Of a stretch of DNA of 23,489 nt, positions 14,679 to 22,249 are shown piece by piece. How positions within the stretch are numbered: position 1 is the first letter of the stretch; each line of letters begins with the position of its first letter. Under the pieces are notes generated by a model. It did no database searches, was not told where the DNA came from, and was given only the letters and a program-made list of their open reading frames with translations. The position numbers were made by a program, and so were the translations under genes. Source of the stretch: Armatimonadota bacterium (lineage in GTDB: Bacteria; Armatimonadota; UBA5829); assembly GCA_023474015.1 (NCBI GenBank), contig JAMCYN010000042.1, forward strand, positions 1-23,489. Direction: 5' to 3'.

Positions 14679-15649
14679 GTGAAACGCTTGCTCGTGATTC
14701 TCTTGATGGTCCTCATCGCTATCTCCCTTTCCTCGTGCGGCAATCGCCCGACGACCAATAGGGGCGGGCAACGAACAGTACACGTCAGCTTCGTATCAAA
14801 CTGCGTGGCGGACTACTGGTTCATCGCCAAGCAGGGCTGCGAGGACGCAGGGAAGAAGTTCAACGCCCAGTGCGACTATCGCATGCCGTCGGTGTCCACT
14901 TCCACGGAGCAGAAGACCCTCATCGAGGACGTGATGTGCCGGGGAGCGGAGGGCATTGCGGTTTCCCCAATCGACCCCGAGAACCAGACGGAGATGCTCG
15001 ATAGGCTGTCGGAGAAGGTCAAGGTGATCTGCACTGACTCGGACGCTCCCAAGAGCAAGCGGGCATGCTACATCGGCACGAGCAATATCGAGGCCGGGAT
15101 GATGGTCGGCAGGGAGCTGATGAAGGCGCTTCCGAACGGCGGCAAGGTGATGATATTCACGGGCAGCCTCGACCTCAAGAACCTCTCGATGGGGTGAAGA
15201 AAGGGATCGCCGGATCGAAGATCGAGATCATCGGTATCAAAGTCGATAACCTGGACCGCGCCAAGTGCGTGCAAAACGCCGAGGACGCGATCACCAAATA
15301 TAAGGACCTAGTCGGGATGGTCGGTATCGCCGGGATGAACGCCCCGGCGTGCGCAAAGGCTGTCGTGGCGGCGGGCAAGAAGGGGACGATCAAGGTTGTG
15401 GGTTTCGATGCTGAGGAGGACCCAACCCTGCAGGCCGTGAAGGACGGCTCCATCAGCGCGGTCGTGGCCCAGAACCCTTATAAGATGGGCTATGAGTCTG
15501 TTCGAGTGATGGCGGCGCTGATTCGCGGCACGGACCCGAAGATTCCCAAGGACGGGAGAATCAATACCGGCGTCACAGTCGTCAACAAGGACAGTGTGGA
15601 CGAGCGCTGGGCGAAGCTCAAAGAGATGAGAAAGAAGATGCGAGGTTGA
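14679..15649 (+). pseudogene. Second sugar-binding lipoprotein, broken by a frameshift near 15190
   Basis: It starts at GTG 14679 after AGGAGGAG. The first frame encodes a lipoprotein signal ('LIAISLSSC') and a binding-protein N-half parallel to the neighbour ('HVSFVSNCVADYWFIAKQG', 'GIAVSPIDPENQ', 'SNIEAGMMVGRELMKAL'), and stops at TGA 15195-15197. The matching C-half continues in the -1 frame from the overlapping GTGAAG at 15194 ('KKGIAGSKIEIIGIKVDN' to 'KMRG'). The intact copy has 'NASERYQGV' at this point while here it reads 'NLS' then 'GV'. A loss of about 10 nt after the Ser codon explains both the missing residues and the frame change. It may be a true recent inactivation or a sequencing/assembly error. 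If repaired it would be about 326 residues. Confidence 0.85.
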
Positions 15650-17166
15650 GCGAGGCTGTGATTGGAAACGAGCCCCTGCTCGTAATGCAGGGCATATCGA
15701 AGCAGTTCCCCGGCGTGCTCGCGCTGGATAATGTCGATATCGAGCTTATGCCCGGCGAAATCCTCGGGCTGATCGGCGAGAACGGTGCTGGAAAGTCCAC
15801 CCTCATGCGGATTCTGGGCGGGATATTCCCCTCGGATACGGGTGAGATCAGGCTGGACGGCAAGCCCGTCACGGTCAACAAGGTCGAGGACGCGCTCGGT
15901 CTGGGGATATCGATCATCCACCAGGAGTTGAACCTCGCGGGCAACCTCGATATTGCCTCCAATATCTTCCTGGGCAGGGAGCCGGCGTTCACACCCATGA
16001 AGATCATCCGGCGCGACGCGCTCTACACCGAAGCCGCTAAGCTGGCCGCGCGGGTGGGCCTTACGAAGCCGATGTCGACGCTCGTCGATGACCTCTCCAC
16101 CGGCGAGCAGCAGCTTGTCGAGATCGTGAAGGCGCTATCGATGTCCGCGCGGGTGCTCGTCCTCGACGAGCCGACGAGTTCGCTTTCCCCCGGCGAGGTT
16201 GAGCGGTTGTTTAACGTTATGACCGAGCTCAAGGCCGCGGGCGTGTCGATGGTCTACATCTCGCACAGGCTTGGCGAAGTCGAGAGGATGTGCGACAGGG
16301 TGATCGTGCTCCGCGACGGCAAGAGGGTAGGGCATTTGCGCCGCGAGAAGATCAATCGGGATGCGATGGTTCGGCTGATGGTAGGGCGCGACATCTCTCG
16401 GTTCTTCCCCGAGGCCGGGCACCATGCGGAAGGCAGGCAGCCGGTACTGTCGGTTCGGAACCTTCGCAGGCGCGGTTCGACCTGGGACTATAACTTTGAC
16501 GCTTACCCGGGCGAGATTCTCGGGTTCGCGGGGTTGGTTGGGGCGGGGCGCACTGAGCTGGTGCGGACTCTATTCGGGGTCGATCCGGCAATCTCGGGAA
16601 GCATTTCGATAGACGGGCGCGAGGTGAGGATTTGCTCCGCGGGCGATGCTATACGCGCGGGGATCGGCCTGGTTCCCGAGGACCGCAAGGCGCTCGGGGT
16701 AATACTGGAGATGGCTGTCAGGGAAAACGTTAGCCTGCCGGGGCTCAACACCTACCACCCCCTCCTGCTCAAGCCCAGGCGCGAGCAGAAAGTCACGGTG
16801 GAGCAGGTGGCGGCGCTTTCGATCAAGACCCCGAGCATAGAGCAGGAAGTTCAGTTCCTCTCGGGGGGGAACCAGCAGAAGGTAGGGCTTGCCAAGTGGC
16901 TCGCGCTGAGTCCGAAAGTTTTGATCCTCGATGAGCCCACGCGCGGGATCGACGTCGGGTCCAAGAGTGAGATTTACAGGCTGGTCCGCGAGCTCGCCGA
17001 CTCGGGCGTGGCGATAATCATGATCTCATCGGATATGGAGGAGATCATAGGCCTGGCTGATCGGGTGATCGTGATGCACGAGGACCGTATCACCGGCGAG
17101 ACCAAGCGAAGCGAGATGACGGAGGAAAAGATAATGCAGTTGGCCACCGGAGGCAGCGCACAATGA
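15646..17166 (+). CDS. RbsA/MglA-type sugar ABC transporter ATPase (two ABC domains)
   Basis: The 506-residue tandem ABC protein has N-domain Walker A GENGAGKS (44-51), signature LSTGEQQ (150-156) and Walker B VLVLDEP (169-175). The C-domain has a degenerate Walker A GLVGAGRTE (296-304, Arg in place of Lys), signature LSGGNQQ (405-411) and VLILDEP (425-431). The degenerate second site is normal for the ribose/galactose ATPase family. The TTG start overlaps the stop of the binding-protein gene by 4 nt. GTG 15658 or ATG 15685 are alternatives. It energises sugar uptake through the permease encoded next, whose ATG overlaps its stop. Confidence 0.94.
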   Translation: MSEAVIGNEPLLVMQGISKQFPGVLALDNVDIELMPGEILGLIGENGAGKSTLMRILGGIFPSDTGEIRLDGKPVTVNKVEDALGLGISIIHQELNLAGNLDIASNIFLGREPAFTPMKIIRRDALYTEAAKLAARVGLTKPMSTLVDDLSTGEQQLVEIVKALSMSARVLVLDEPTSSLSPGEVERLFNVMTELKAAGVSMVYISHRLGEVERMCDRVIVLRDGKRVGHLRREKINRDAMVRLMVGRDISRFFPEAGHHAEGRQPVLSVRNLRRRGSTWDYNFDAYPGEILGFAGLVGAGRTELVRTLFGVDPAISGSISIDGREVRICSAGDAIRAGIGLVPEDRKALGVILEMAVRENVSLPGLNTYHPLLLKPRREQKVTVEQVAALSIKTPSIEQEVQFLSGGNQQKVGLAKWLALSPKVLILDEPTRGIDVGSKSEIYRLVRELADSGVAIIMISSDMEEIIGLADRVIVMHEDRITGETKRSEMTEEKIMQLATGGSAQ

Positions 17167-18116
17167 AGAAGATTATCGGAATGGTCGTGTTGCTGGCCGC
17201 GATATGCATTCTCGTTTTTGTCGAGAATCCCCGCTTTGTCAGTCCTGAAAACCTGCAGAACCTGACCAGGCACATAGCACTGCTGGCGATATTCGCCATC
17301 GGCGAGGGGATCGTGATTATCTCGGGTGGGATCGACTTGTCTGTCGGCGCTGTGATCGCGTTTGGCGGAGTGTTCCTGACTGTTGCGATCACCCAGTGGG
17401 GCGTGCCGCCGTTTGTCGCCGGGGTTATGGTGATCTTGATCGGCATGGCTATAGGTCTGTGGCACGGTTTTCTGATAACCAAGGTCAGGCTGCAGCCGTT
17501 CATAGCGACGCTTTGCACCATGCTTATCCTCCGTGGGCACGCGCGCGTGATGGTCAACGAGCAGACGATGGGCTTCGGCAACGGCTACCCGGGCGTTCGC
17601 GCGCTTGGTGACGGATTTCTGCTGGGGATACCGTCGCCCGTGGTGATACTGGCCATCGTGGCGATCATCGCCGCGTTCTTCGTGCACTTCACTATCTACG
17701 GCCGCTATCTGTATGCTATAGGCCGCAATCCGCAGGCGGCCGAGTATTCAGGCGTTAAGGTCGGCCGGATGCAGACTGCCGCTTATGTGGCGTGCGGCGG
17801 CTTGGCCGCTCTGGCGGGGATTCTCTACGCATCATACACCAACTCTGTTCAGCCGGCCTCGACGGGGCTTATGTATGAACTCTACGCAATCGCCGGCGCG
17901 GTTCTTGGAGGGTGCTCTCTCAACGGTGGGCAGGGCACGATAGTCGGAATTCTGGTCGGCTCGGCGATCATGCGCGTGATGGCGAACGGCATCAACCTTC
18001 TCGGCATCGCCTCGGCGTGGGAGTTCGCGGTGCTGGGTTATGTCATTCTGATCGGCGTGGTCGGCGACTCCATCTACAAGCAGCGCGGCGCGAGGAAGGT
18101 GAAATCGAAGGGGTAG
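17163..18116 (+). CDS. RbsC-type sugar ABC transporter permease
   Basis: The 317-residue, highly hydrophobic protein (about eight to ten membrane segments) begins with ATG overlapping the ATPase stop (ATGA). It has the BPD_transp_2 pattern: 'IVIISGGIDLSVGAVIAFGG' early, the coupling loop 'YAIGRNPQAAEYSGVKVGRM', and 'AIAGAVLGGCSLNGGQGTIVGILVGSAIMRVMANGINLLG' late. It forms the membrane channel with the ATPase above and takes sugar from the lipoprotein binding proteins. It is the last gene of the operon. No clear terminator lies in the 47 bp before the convergent Snf2 gene. Confidence 0.94.
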   Translation: MKKIIGMVVLLAAICILVFVENPRFVSPENLQNLTRHIALLAIFAIGEGIVIISGGIDLSVGAVIAFGGVFLTVAITQWGVPPFVAGVMVILIGMAIGLWHGFLITKVRLQPFIATLCTMLILRGHARVMVNEQTMGFGNGYPGVRALGDGFLLGIPSPVVILAIVAIIAAFFVHFTIYGRYLYAIGRNPQAAEYSGVKVGRMQTAAYVACGGLAALAGILYASYTNSVQPASTGLMYELYAIAGAVLGGCSLNGGQGTIVGILVGSAIMRVMANGINLLGIASAWEFAVLGYVILIGVVGDSIYKQRGARKVKSKG

Positions 18117-18163
18117 GTGATGGGGCGTAGGAATTAGGGTACCCAAACCAGCAAACTATCTTA

Positions 18164-20269
18164 TCATGAAATTTCCGACGCTGACCACAGCAGGATTCGG
18201 CGTTTTTCAGCGAGCGCGACTGCTTCGTCCGTGAACCCGGACGGGCAGACGATGAGCCCGCCGACACTCCTATTCTCCACGGGCAGTAGCTCGCCGAACT
18301 CTTTGACGGTTTCGATTCCCGCCGCGGCGGGCCGAACCATGCACCGAACCAGTAGGACGGTCTCCCGCCCCAGTTCGTCGGCCTTCTCCGCAACCAGGTC
18401 GATTTCGCCATCGCCGGATGGATAGGTGATCTCCGCTTCATAGCCCATGATCTCGAGGCGCCGCCGCACAAGCGCTTCGAGATTGGCAATCGTCATCTCG
18501 CTTGGTCTTTCTTTCCGTGGAGCGGGTGCGGCGCGCCCTGGAGGCTCAATATCCAATAACCCAAACAGCTCATCTTCGGTAAGCCGTTCGCCCAGGTCCA
18601 GGCAAACATCGTCCACATACTCCGCGAACAGAGCACGCTTGGCTTGTAGGACTTCACGGATGCGTTCCTCGATGGTGTTCTCGCAGATGTATTTGTAGAC
18701 ATTCACGCCCCGGACCTGCCCAATCCTGTGGGACCTGTCGTCGGCTTGCGCTTCGCTTGCGGGGTTCCACCAGCGGTCGAAGTGGAACACATAAGACGCT
18801 TGCTGGAGGTTCAGACCCACCCCTCCGGCCTTGAGAGATAGGATCAGAACACCAACGTCCGTGTCGTGCCGGAAAGCCTCTGTTGCCTCCAAACGCTGCT
18901 GAGCGATCATGTCCCCGGTGTAGATTATTGGGCCGAATTCGCTCAAGGCGCGTGCGATTCGCCGAACGCCGTTGATTTCGTTCGTGAATTGTGAAAACAC
19001 GAGGGCTTTGTGTCCCTCCCGCCTGAGCGCCGCGAGCCTGGCGGCTATGTCGTCCAATTTGGATGAGCACCCGCCGACCGTCGAGAAATTGCATATCTGT
19101 TTCAAGCGCGTGATGAGCGCCAGCACATCGGTAACGGTTGCGGACGCGCCCTTTTGGCGCAATTCGTCAACTCCGCCCGATAGCAGTATGTCATACTCCT
19201 CCCGCTGCCTTCGGCCCAGCGGCACAAACAACTCCGTGACCATCTTGGGAGGCAAGTCGGTCAGCACTTCCGATTTCTTTCGACGCAACTGCACATCGCC
19301 GAGCGCCGAGCCTATCTCTCTATCGCTAAGACCGACCACCCTTCGGCCATCCGGGCCAATGGGCCGCAGGAACGATATTATCGAGCGCAAATCATCCACG
19401 CTGTTCTCGAGCGGCGTGCCGGTGAGAGCCCAGCGGCGGCGGGATGCGATGCTCCTCACCACACCACTGATCGCCGAGGCGCTGTTCTTGATACGCTGCG
19501 CCTCGTCGAGGCAGACAAGGTCCCATTGCCCGTGCCTTTTCGCGGCGCGGAGGTGATCGGACCTCAGCGTCTCGTAGCTCACGATCTTGACGTGAACACG
19601 CGCATCCCACTTCCACGCCCGCTGCTCCCGCGAGCCGGTTATCTCCAGAACCCGCAGCTCGGGCGCCCATTTGCCGAGTTCGTCGCGCCAGTTTCTAATG
19701 ACCGCCGCCGGCGCCACTACCAATATTCTCTCCAATTCTCCCCGGCGGACAAGGAGTCGCATCGTCGCCACGGCCTGAATAGTCTTGCCGAGGCCCATGT
19801 CATCCGCCAGGAGAACACAAGGACGCTCGACCAGCACTCTTATTCCGTCCTTCTGAAAGCCGAGCAGCTCACTCGGCCACTCCAGCGGCCCCGAAGCGGA
19901 CATGCAAAGCGCCAACGGCGGCTGGAGGACGACGGATAACCTTTCGGCGAGGGGTATGGTCTTGGGCACGGGGTCGGATTCGTTGGAGCAGCCCGTGCCG
20001 GATGACCGTGCCTCGCGCCACCATCTGGGCGGGCCCGCCCATTCCTGCTCGTGCCCATCATCATTGAGGGATACGGAACCGCTGTCGAGCACAGTCCCTC
20101 TATTCGGCGCGAGGTCCAGAACGCCGGCTATGGCCCGGTGGCCCGAGGCAAGCGTCATTGTCCACGCTGAGGCGGGAGCCACCGCCCTTGGAGACCTGTG
20201 CAGGAAACGTCCACGCACCCGGCGGCGCGCCGAGTTCAGGCGATAGGGAATCCCGCTCCGTGTGTCCAT
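18164..20269 (-). CDS. Snf2-family helicase with C-terminal Mrr-like nuclease-fold domain
   Basis: The 701-residue protein has an N-terminal region of its own (1-130), then the Snf2 motor. Motor motifs are I DDMGLGKT (156-163), II DEAQ (255-258), III LTGTPLEN (282-289), IV-region SQFTN (426-430), V LSLKAGGVGLNLQ (477-489) and VI RSHRIGQ (512-518). Residues about 592-701 look like a Mrr/restriction-endonuclease fold ('LEIMGYEAEITYPSGDGEID', then 'VLLVRCMVRP'). In active members the second strand carries (E/Q)xK; here it reads R642-C-M644, so the nuclease may be dead. Its ATG overlaps the stop of the preceding 169-residue gene. With the upstream BREX-like ATPase this suggests a DNA-targeting defence system. 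Such helicases also serve in transcription or repair. Confidence 0.9.
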   Translation of the reverse strand: MDTRSGIPYRLNSARRRVRGRFLHRSPRAVAPASAWTMTLASGHRAIAGVLDLAPNRGTVLDSGSVSLNDDGHEQEWAGPPRWWREARSSGTGCSNESDPVPKTIPLAERLSVVLQPPLALCMSASGPLEWPSELLGFQKDGIRVLVERPCVLLADDMGLGKTIQAVATMRLLVRRGELERILVVAPAAVIRNWRDELGKWAPELRVLEITGSREQRAWKWDARVHVKIVSYETLRSDHLRAAKRHGQWDLVCLDEAQRIKNSASAISGVVRSIASRRRWALTGTPLENSVDDLRSIISFLRPIGPDGRRVVGLSDREIGSALGDVQLRRKKSEVLTDLPPKMVTELFVPLGRRQREEYDILLSGGVDELRQKGASATVTDVLALITRLKQICNFSTVGGCSSKLDDIAARLAALRREGHKALVFSQFTNEINGVRRIARALSEFGPIIYTGDMIAQQRLEATEAFRHDTDVGVLILSLKAGGVGLNLQQASYVFHFDRWWNPASEAQADDRSHRIGQVRGVNVYKYICENTIEERIREVLQAKRALFAEYVDDVCLDLGERLTEDELFGLLDIEPPGRAAPAPRKERPSEMTIANLEALVRRRLEIMGYEAEITYPSGDGEIDLVAEKADELGRETVLLVRCMVRPAAAGIETVKEFGELLPVENRSVGGLIVCPSGFTDEAVALAEKRRILLWSASEIS

Positions 20270-20778
20270 CAGCGCGCCGCATCCGAGTAGACTTCGCGCA
20301 GGCCGGTCTCAACTCTCTCGAAAGGCTCCATCAGAAGCCCACGCGCGGCCAGCGTATCGAACAATCGCTTCGCGGGGAGATCAGCTTCCGGCGGTATGGC
20401 CCAGTCGACTGCAACTTCCGACGGTGTCCCCGATTCAGACAGTCGCCCCACGGGCAGGCTCACACTGATATGCTTCGTGAACACATCGGGGCCAACTTCA
20501 TTCGCAAGGCATAGAATCAAGAGCGGAGACACGGGGCAGGTGTCAAACATGGACACGCACATCGAGCGGACGCAATAATCATTGAGGTCGGCGGGCCGCC
20601 AGAGCAGTGTCTTCGGGGCACGGATACGCGCGTATGTGAACTCGACCGGCTCACCCAGCGCATCCATAATAAACAGCGCGCCGAGCCGTATATTTCCCAC
20701 CGCGCGGGGCAGGAATTTGAGGTAACCGACGAGGCCGGGCGATTTGGTGTCGGTGAGGTCTTTGAATGGTATGGGCAT
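20269..20778 (-). CDS. Uncharacterised 169-residue protein of the Snf2/ATPase locus
   Basis: ATG 20778 lies 6 bp after the PIN-gene stop, and its TGA shares one base with the Snf2 ATG, so it is coupled to the helicase. It starts MPIPFKDLTDTKSPGLVGYL and has beta-strand patterns at 'LGALFIMDALGEPVEFTYARI' and 'KHISVSLPVGRL'. A helical C-terminus follows ('AKRLFDTLAARGLLMEPFERV'). There is no membrane segment or metal-binding cluster. I do not recognise the family. Its position suggests a partner or specificity subunit of the helicase and ATPase, which is inference. Confidence 0.75.
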   Translation of the reverse strand: MPIPFKDLTDTKSPGLVGYLKFLPRAVGNIRLGALFIMDALGEPVEFTYARIRAPKTLLWRPADLNDYCVRSMCVSMFDTCPVSPLLILCLANEVGPDVFTKHISVSLPVGRLSESGTPSEVAVDWAIPPEADLPAKRLFDTLAARGLLMEPFERVETGLREVYSDAAR

Positions 20779-20784
20779 AGACTG

Positions 20785-21231
20785 CTACAATCCAACGAAG
20801 CTCGAAAGCAAAGCAACCGGCAAGTCCTGCGCCTTTCTGAACGCAGGATCATTCGTCAAGAACAACGAACAATTGGCGCCCAGCGCAGTTGCAGCGTGGA
20901 TTGCATCCGGAGTCTTCAAACCAACATGCGCGCGAAGCAGCAGAGCCTGCTCTAATGTTGCCTGAGTGATCGGCAGCAAATGAACGCCACCGGATTCAAG
21001 TAGTAGCTCCCTAAACAGGCTTTCTAAAAGTCCGTCACCTTCTCGAACGGGTTTGACCAGCGTTTCCAACAGCACAAGTTGACTACAGACAATCTCGACA
21101 CTACCGCTGAGAGAAGATGCCCACACTGGTATCAGAAGGCTACTATAAGGTTCGATTTTCTCGACGCTATAGATAAAGCAGTTTGCGTCCAGATAAACCG
21201 TGCCCGTGGAAGGCAAGGTCAGTGATCCCAC
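20785..21231 (-). CDS. PIN-domain ribonuclease toxin (VapC-like)
   Basis: The 148-residue product shows the PIN acidic set: D15 in 'VYLDANCFIY', E56 in 'QLVLLETLVKP', D109 in 'LKTPDAIHAATAL' and D128 in 'FLTNDPAF'. All four are present, so it is probably active. VapC-like toxins cut specific RNAs and are neutralised by a co-encoded antitoxin. The upstream gene overlaps its start by 13 bp and fits that role. It lies between the BREX-like ATPase gene and the 169-residue gene. Confidence 0.9.
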   Translation of the reverse strand: MGSLTLPSTGTVYLDANCFIYSVEKIEPYSSLLIPVWASSLSGSVEIVCSQLVLLETLVKPVREGDGLLESLFRELLLESGGVHLLPITQATLEQALLLRAHVGLKTPDAIHAATALGANCSLFLTNDPAFRKAQDLPVALLSSFVGL

Positions 21232-21458
21232 GAACCGCGCTCCTCTCGAATGTAAACGTCCACTTCTTCCGCGGACTTGAAAAGCCTGTGCCCGGGCGCG
21301 TCGGCCAGAATATCCAGTACGGAGCGGCGTTTCGGGTGAGCTGTCTCCGAACTGAGGATAATCACCTCCACCATCTCCCCGGACATCAACTCGGGGGCTG
21401 TGACTTCAACCCTTCCGCCCGACTGCACTACAGTTGTGATCTTTACGGCCGATTGCAT
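21219..21458 (-). CDS. Antitoxin partner of the PIN toxin
   Basis: ATG 21458 with AGGA 9 nt before it gives 79 residues (a GTG at 21488 is the alternative). The protein opens MQSAVKITTVVQSGGRVEVT, a short beta/AbrB-like or DUF-type N-part ('LMSGEMVEVIILS'). It ends 'RSVLDILADAPGHRLFKSAEEVDVYIREERGSWD', an acidic helical tail of the type that wraps PIN toxins. This tail pattern is common in small genes before PIN genes. Antitoxins of this kind usually also repress their own promoter. Confidence 0.8.
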   Translation of the reverse strand: MQSAVKITTVVQSGGRVEVTAPELMSGEMVEVIILSSETAHPKRRSVLDILADAPGHRLFKSAEEVDVYIREERGSWDH

Positions 21459-21505
21459 AACCAACCATCCTGCTTGTGCTACAAGCACGTATTACTGACA
21501 CTTAA

Positions 21506-21514
21506 ATGATACCA
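21506..21514 (-). promoter_or_regulatory. Extended -10 of the antitoxin/PIN pair
   Basis: On the minus strand TGG-TATCAT (21514-21506) lies about 47 bp before the antitoxin start. The other toxin-antitoxin pair has the same arrangement (TGG-TATAAT at 22243-22235). No -35 is evident. Confidence 0.4.
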
Positions 21515-21536
21515 CAGAACCCGTTGCCGCATTGTC

Positions 21537-21629
21537 CTATTCTTTGTTGATGATATCTTCTTCTCTCGACAAATCATTATCCTCGGAGTAATCAGCCACG
21601 ACTTCTTCAATGATGGTATTTCGGTATGG
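21537..21629 (-). pseudogene. Remnant copy of the ATPase C-terminus between the two toxin-antitoxin pairs
   Basis: Read on the minus strand from just after the RelE stop, the frame gives PYRNTIIEEVVADYSEDNDL, then SREEDIINKE and TAG. The intact ATPase ends 'DYRPNIVVEEVTADYSEDTD', then LSREESEATESTE and stop. The match covers about 24 residues and the DNA is clearly related but diverged. No start codon or upstream part remains. It marks a duplication or cassette-insertion event in the locus. Confidence 0.8.
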
Positions 21630-21920
21630 TCACTGAACTCTCCGCCTAACTTTGTTCTGGAGCCCTTTGTAGACCTCCTTTCGATGGCCCACTGTCACCA
21701 CGTCGATCTTCAGGACGTTATCCTCAATCGTGTAAACTATCCGGTAGACTCCTCTGCGGACTCTGTAGCAATCGGGGATTCCCTCCAGCTTCTTCGCACC
21801 AGAGGGCCGAGGGTCCTGAGCCAGTTCCTTTACTGCCTTGATGACCCCAGGCAGCACTTGAGCGGGTAGCTTTTTCAAGTCTCGCGCGGCACCAGGCGAA
21901 ACCTCGACGCGATACTTCAA
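21630..21920 (-). CDS. RelE/ParE-family toxin
   Basis: The 96-residue product starts (TTG) KYRVEVSPGAARDLKKLP and continues 'AQDPRPSGAKKLEGIPDCYRVRRGVYRIVYTIEDN', then 'IDVVTVGHRKEVY', the standard RelE fold sequence. Basic and aromatic residues of the active-site region (R in 'YRVRRG', 'YRIVY', 'GHRKEVY') are present. RelE toxins cleave mRNA in the ribosomal A site. The start overlaps the stop of the antitoxin gene (TTGA), as usual for these pairs. Confidence 0.93.
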   Translation of the reverse strand: MKYRVEVSPGAARDLKKLPAQVLPGVIKAVKELAQDPRPSGAKKLEGIPDCYRVRRGVYRIVYTIEDNVLKIDVVTVGHRKEVYKGLQNKVRRRVQ

Positions 21921-22183
21921 AGACCCAGCTCTTTCTCAAGTTGCTCCAGAGGAATCCCTCCCTCTCTTTCCATCTCAGCTATGCGCTCCTTGACAAGCGG
22001 GATGTCGATTTCATCCTCAATGGCGTCGAGGACGGCTTCCAACAGCTCCATCTCCTCTGCCGATATAATGCCCACGATCTTCTTGCCCCGCCTAGTCACC
22101 ATGACCCTCTCGCCGCCATAGGCGACTCGGTTGATCAGCTCTCCCAGCCCATCCCTGACTTCTTCCGATGTGACTACAACCAT
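21917..22183 (-). CDS. Phd/YefM-family antitoxin
   Basis: ATG 22183 with GGAGG 7 nt before it gives 88 residues. The N-part 'EEVRDGLGELINRVAYGGERVMVTRRGKKIVGIISAEEMELLE' is the DNA-binding Phd/YefM fold. The C-part is an acidic helix ('VLDAIEDEIDIPLVKERIAEM') that binds the toxin. It forms a two-gene module with the RelE toxin and is expected to autorepress. An extended -10 TGG-TATAAT lies about 50 bp upstream. Confidence 0.93.
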   Translation of the reverse strand: MVVVTSEEVRDGLGELINRVAYGGERVMVTRRGKKIVGIISAEEMELLEAVLDAIEDEIDIPLVKERIAEMEREGGIPLEQLEKELGL

Positions 22184-22234
22184 TGTCGGACCTCCGCGCC
22201 TAAAACTAACAGGTTTCCTGTGATTCACATGGAC

Positions 22235-22243
22235 ATTATACCA
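22235..22243 (-). promoter_or_regulatory. Extended -10 promoter of the Phd/RelE pair
   Basis: TGG-TATAAT on the minus strand (22243-22235), just after the ATPase stop codon, would start transcription in the 66-bp gap before the antitoxin gene. No convincing -35 is seen, as expected for extended -10 promoters. Confidence 0.5.
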
Positions 22244-22249
22244 CGTCCC

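Noticed and set aside
14679..15649. Two separate overlapping genes in place of one broken gene
   Set aside because: The two frames together match one binding protein in order, and the second has no signal peptide or ribosome-binding site of its own.
18117..18163. Terminator between the convergent permease and Snf2 genes
   Set aside because: Only a short GGGTACCC palindrome is visible, without a stable stem or T-run.
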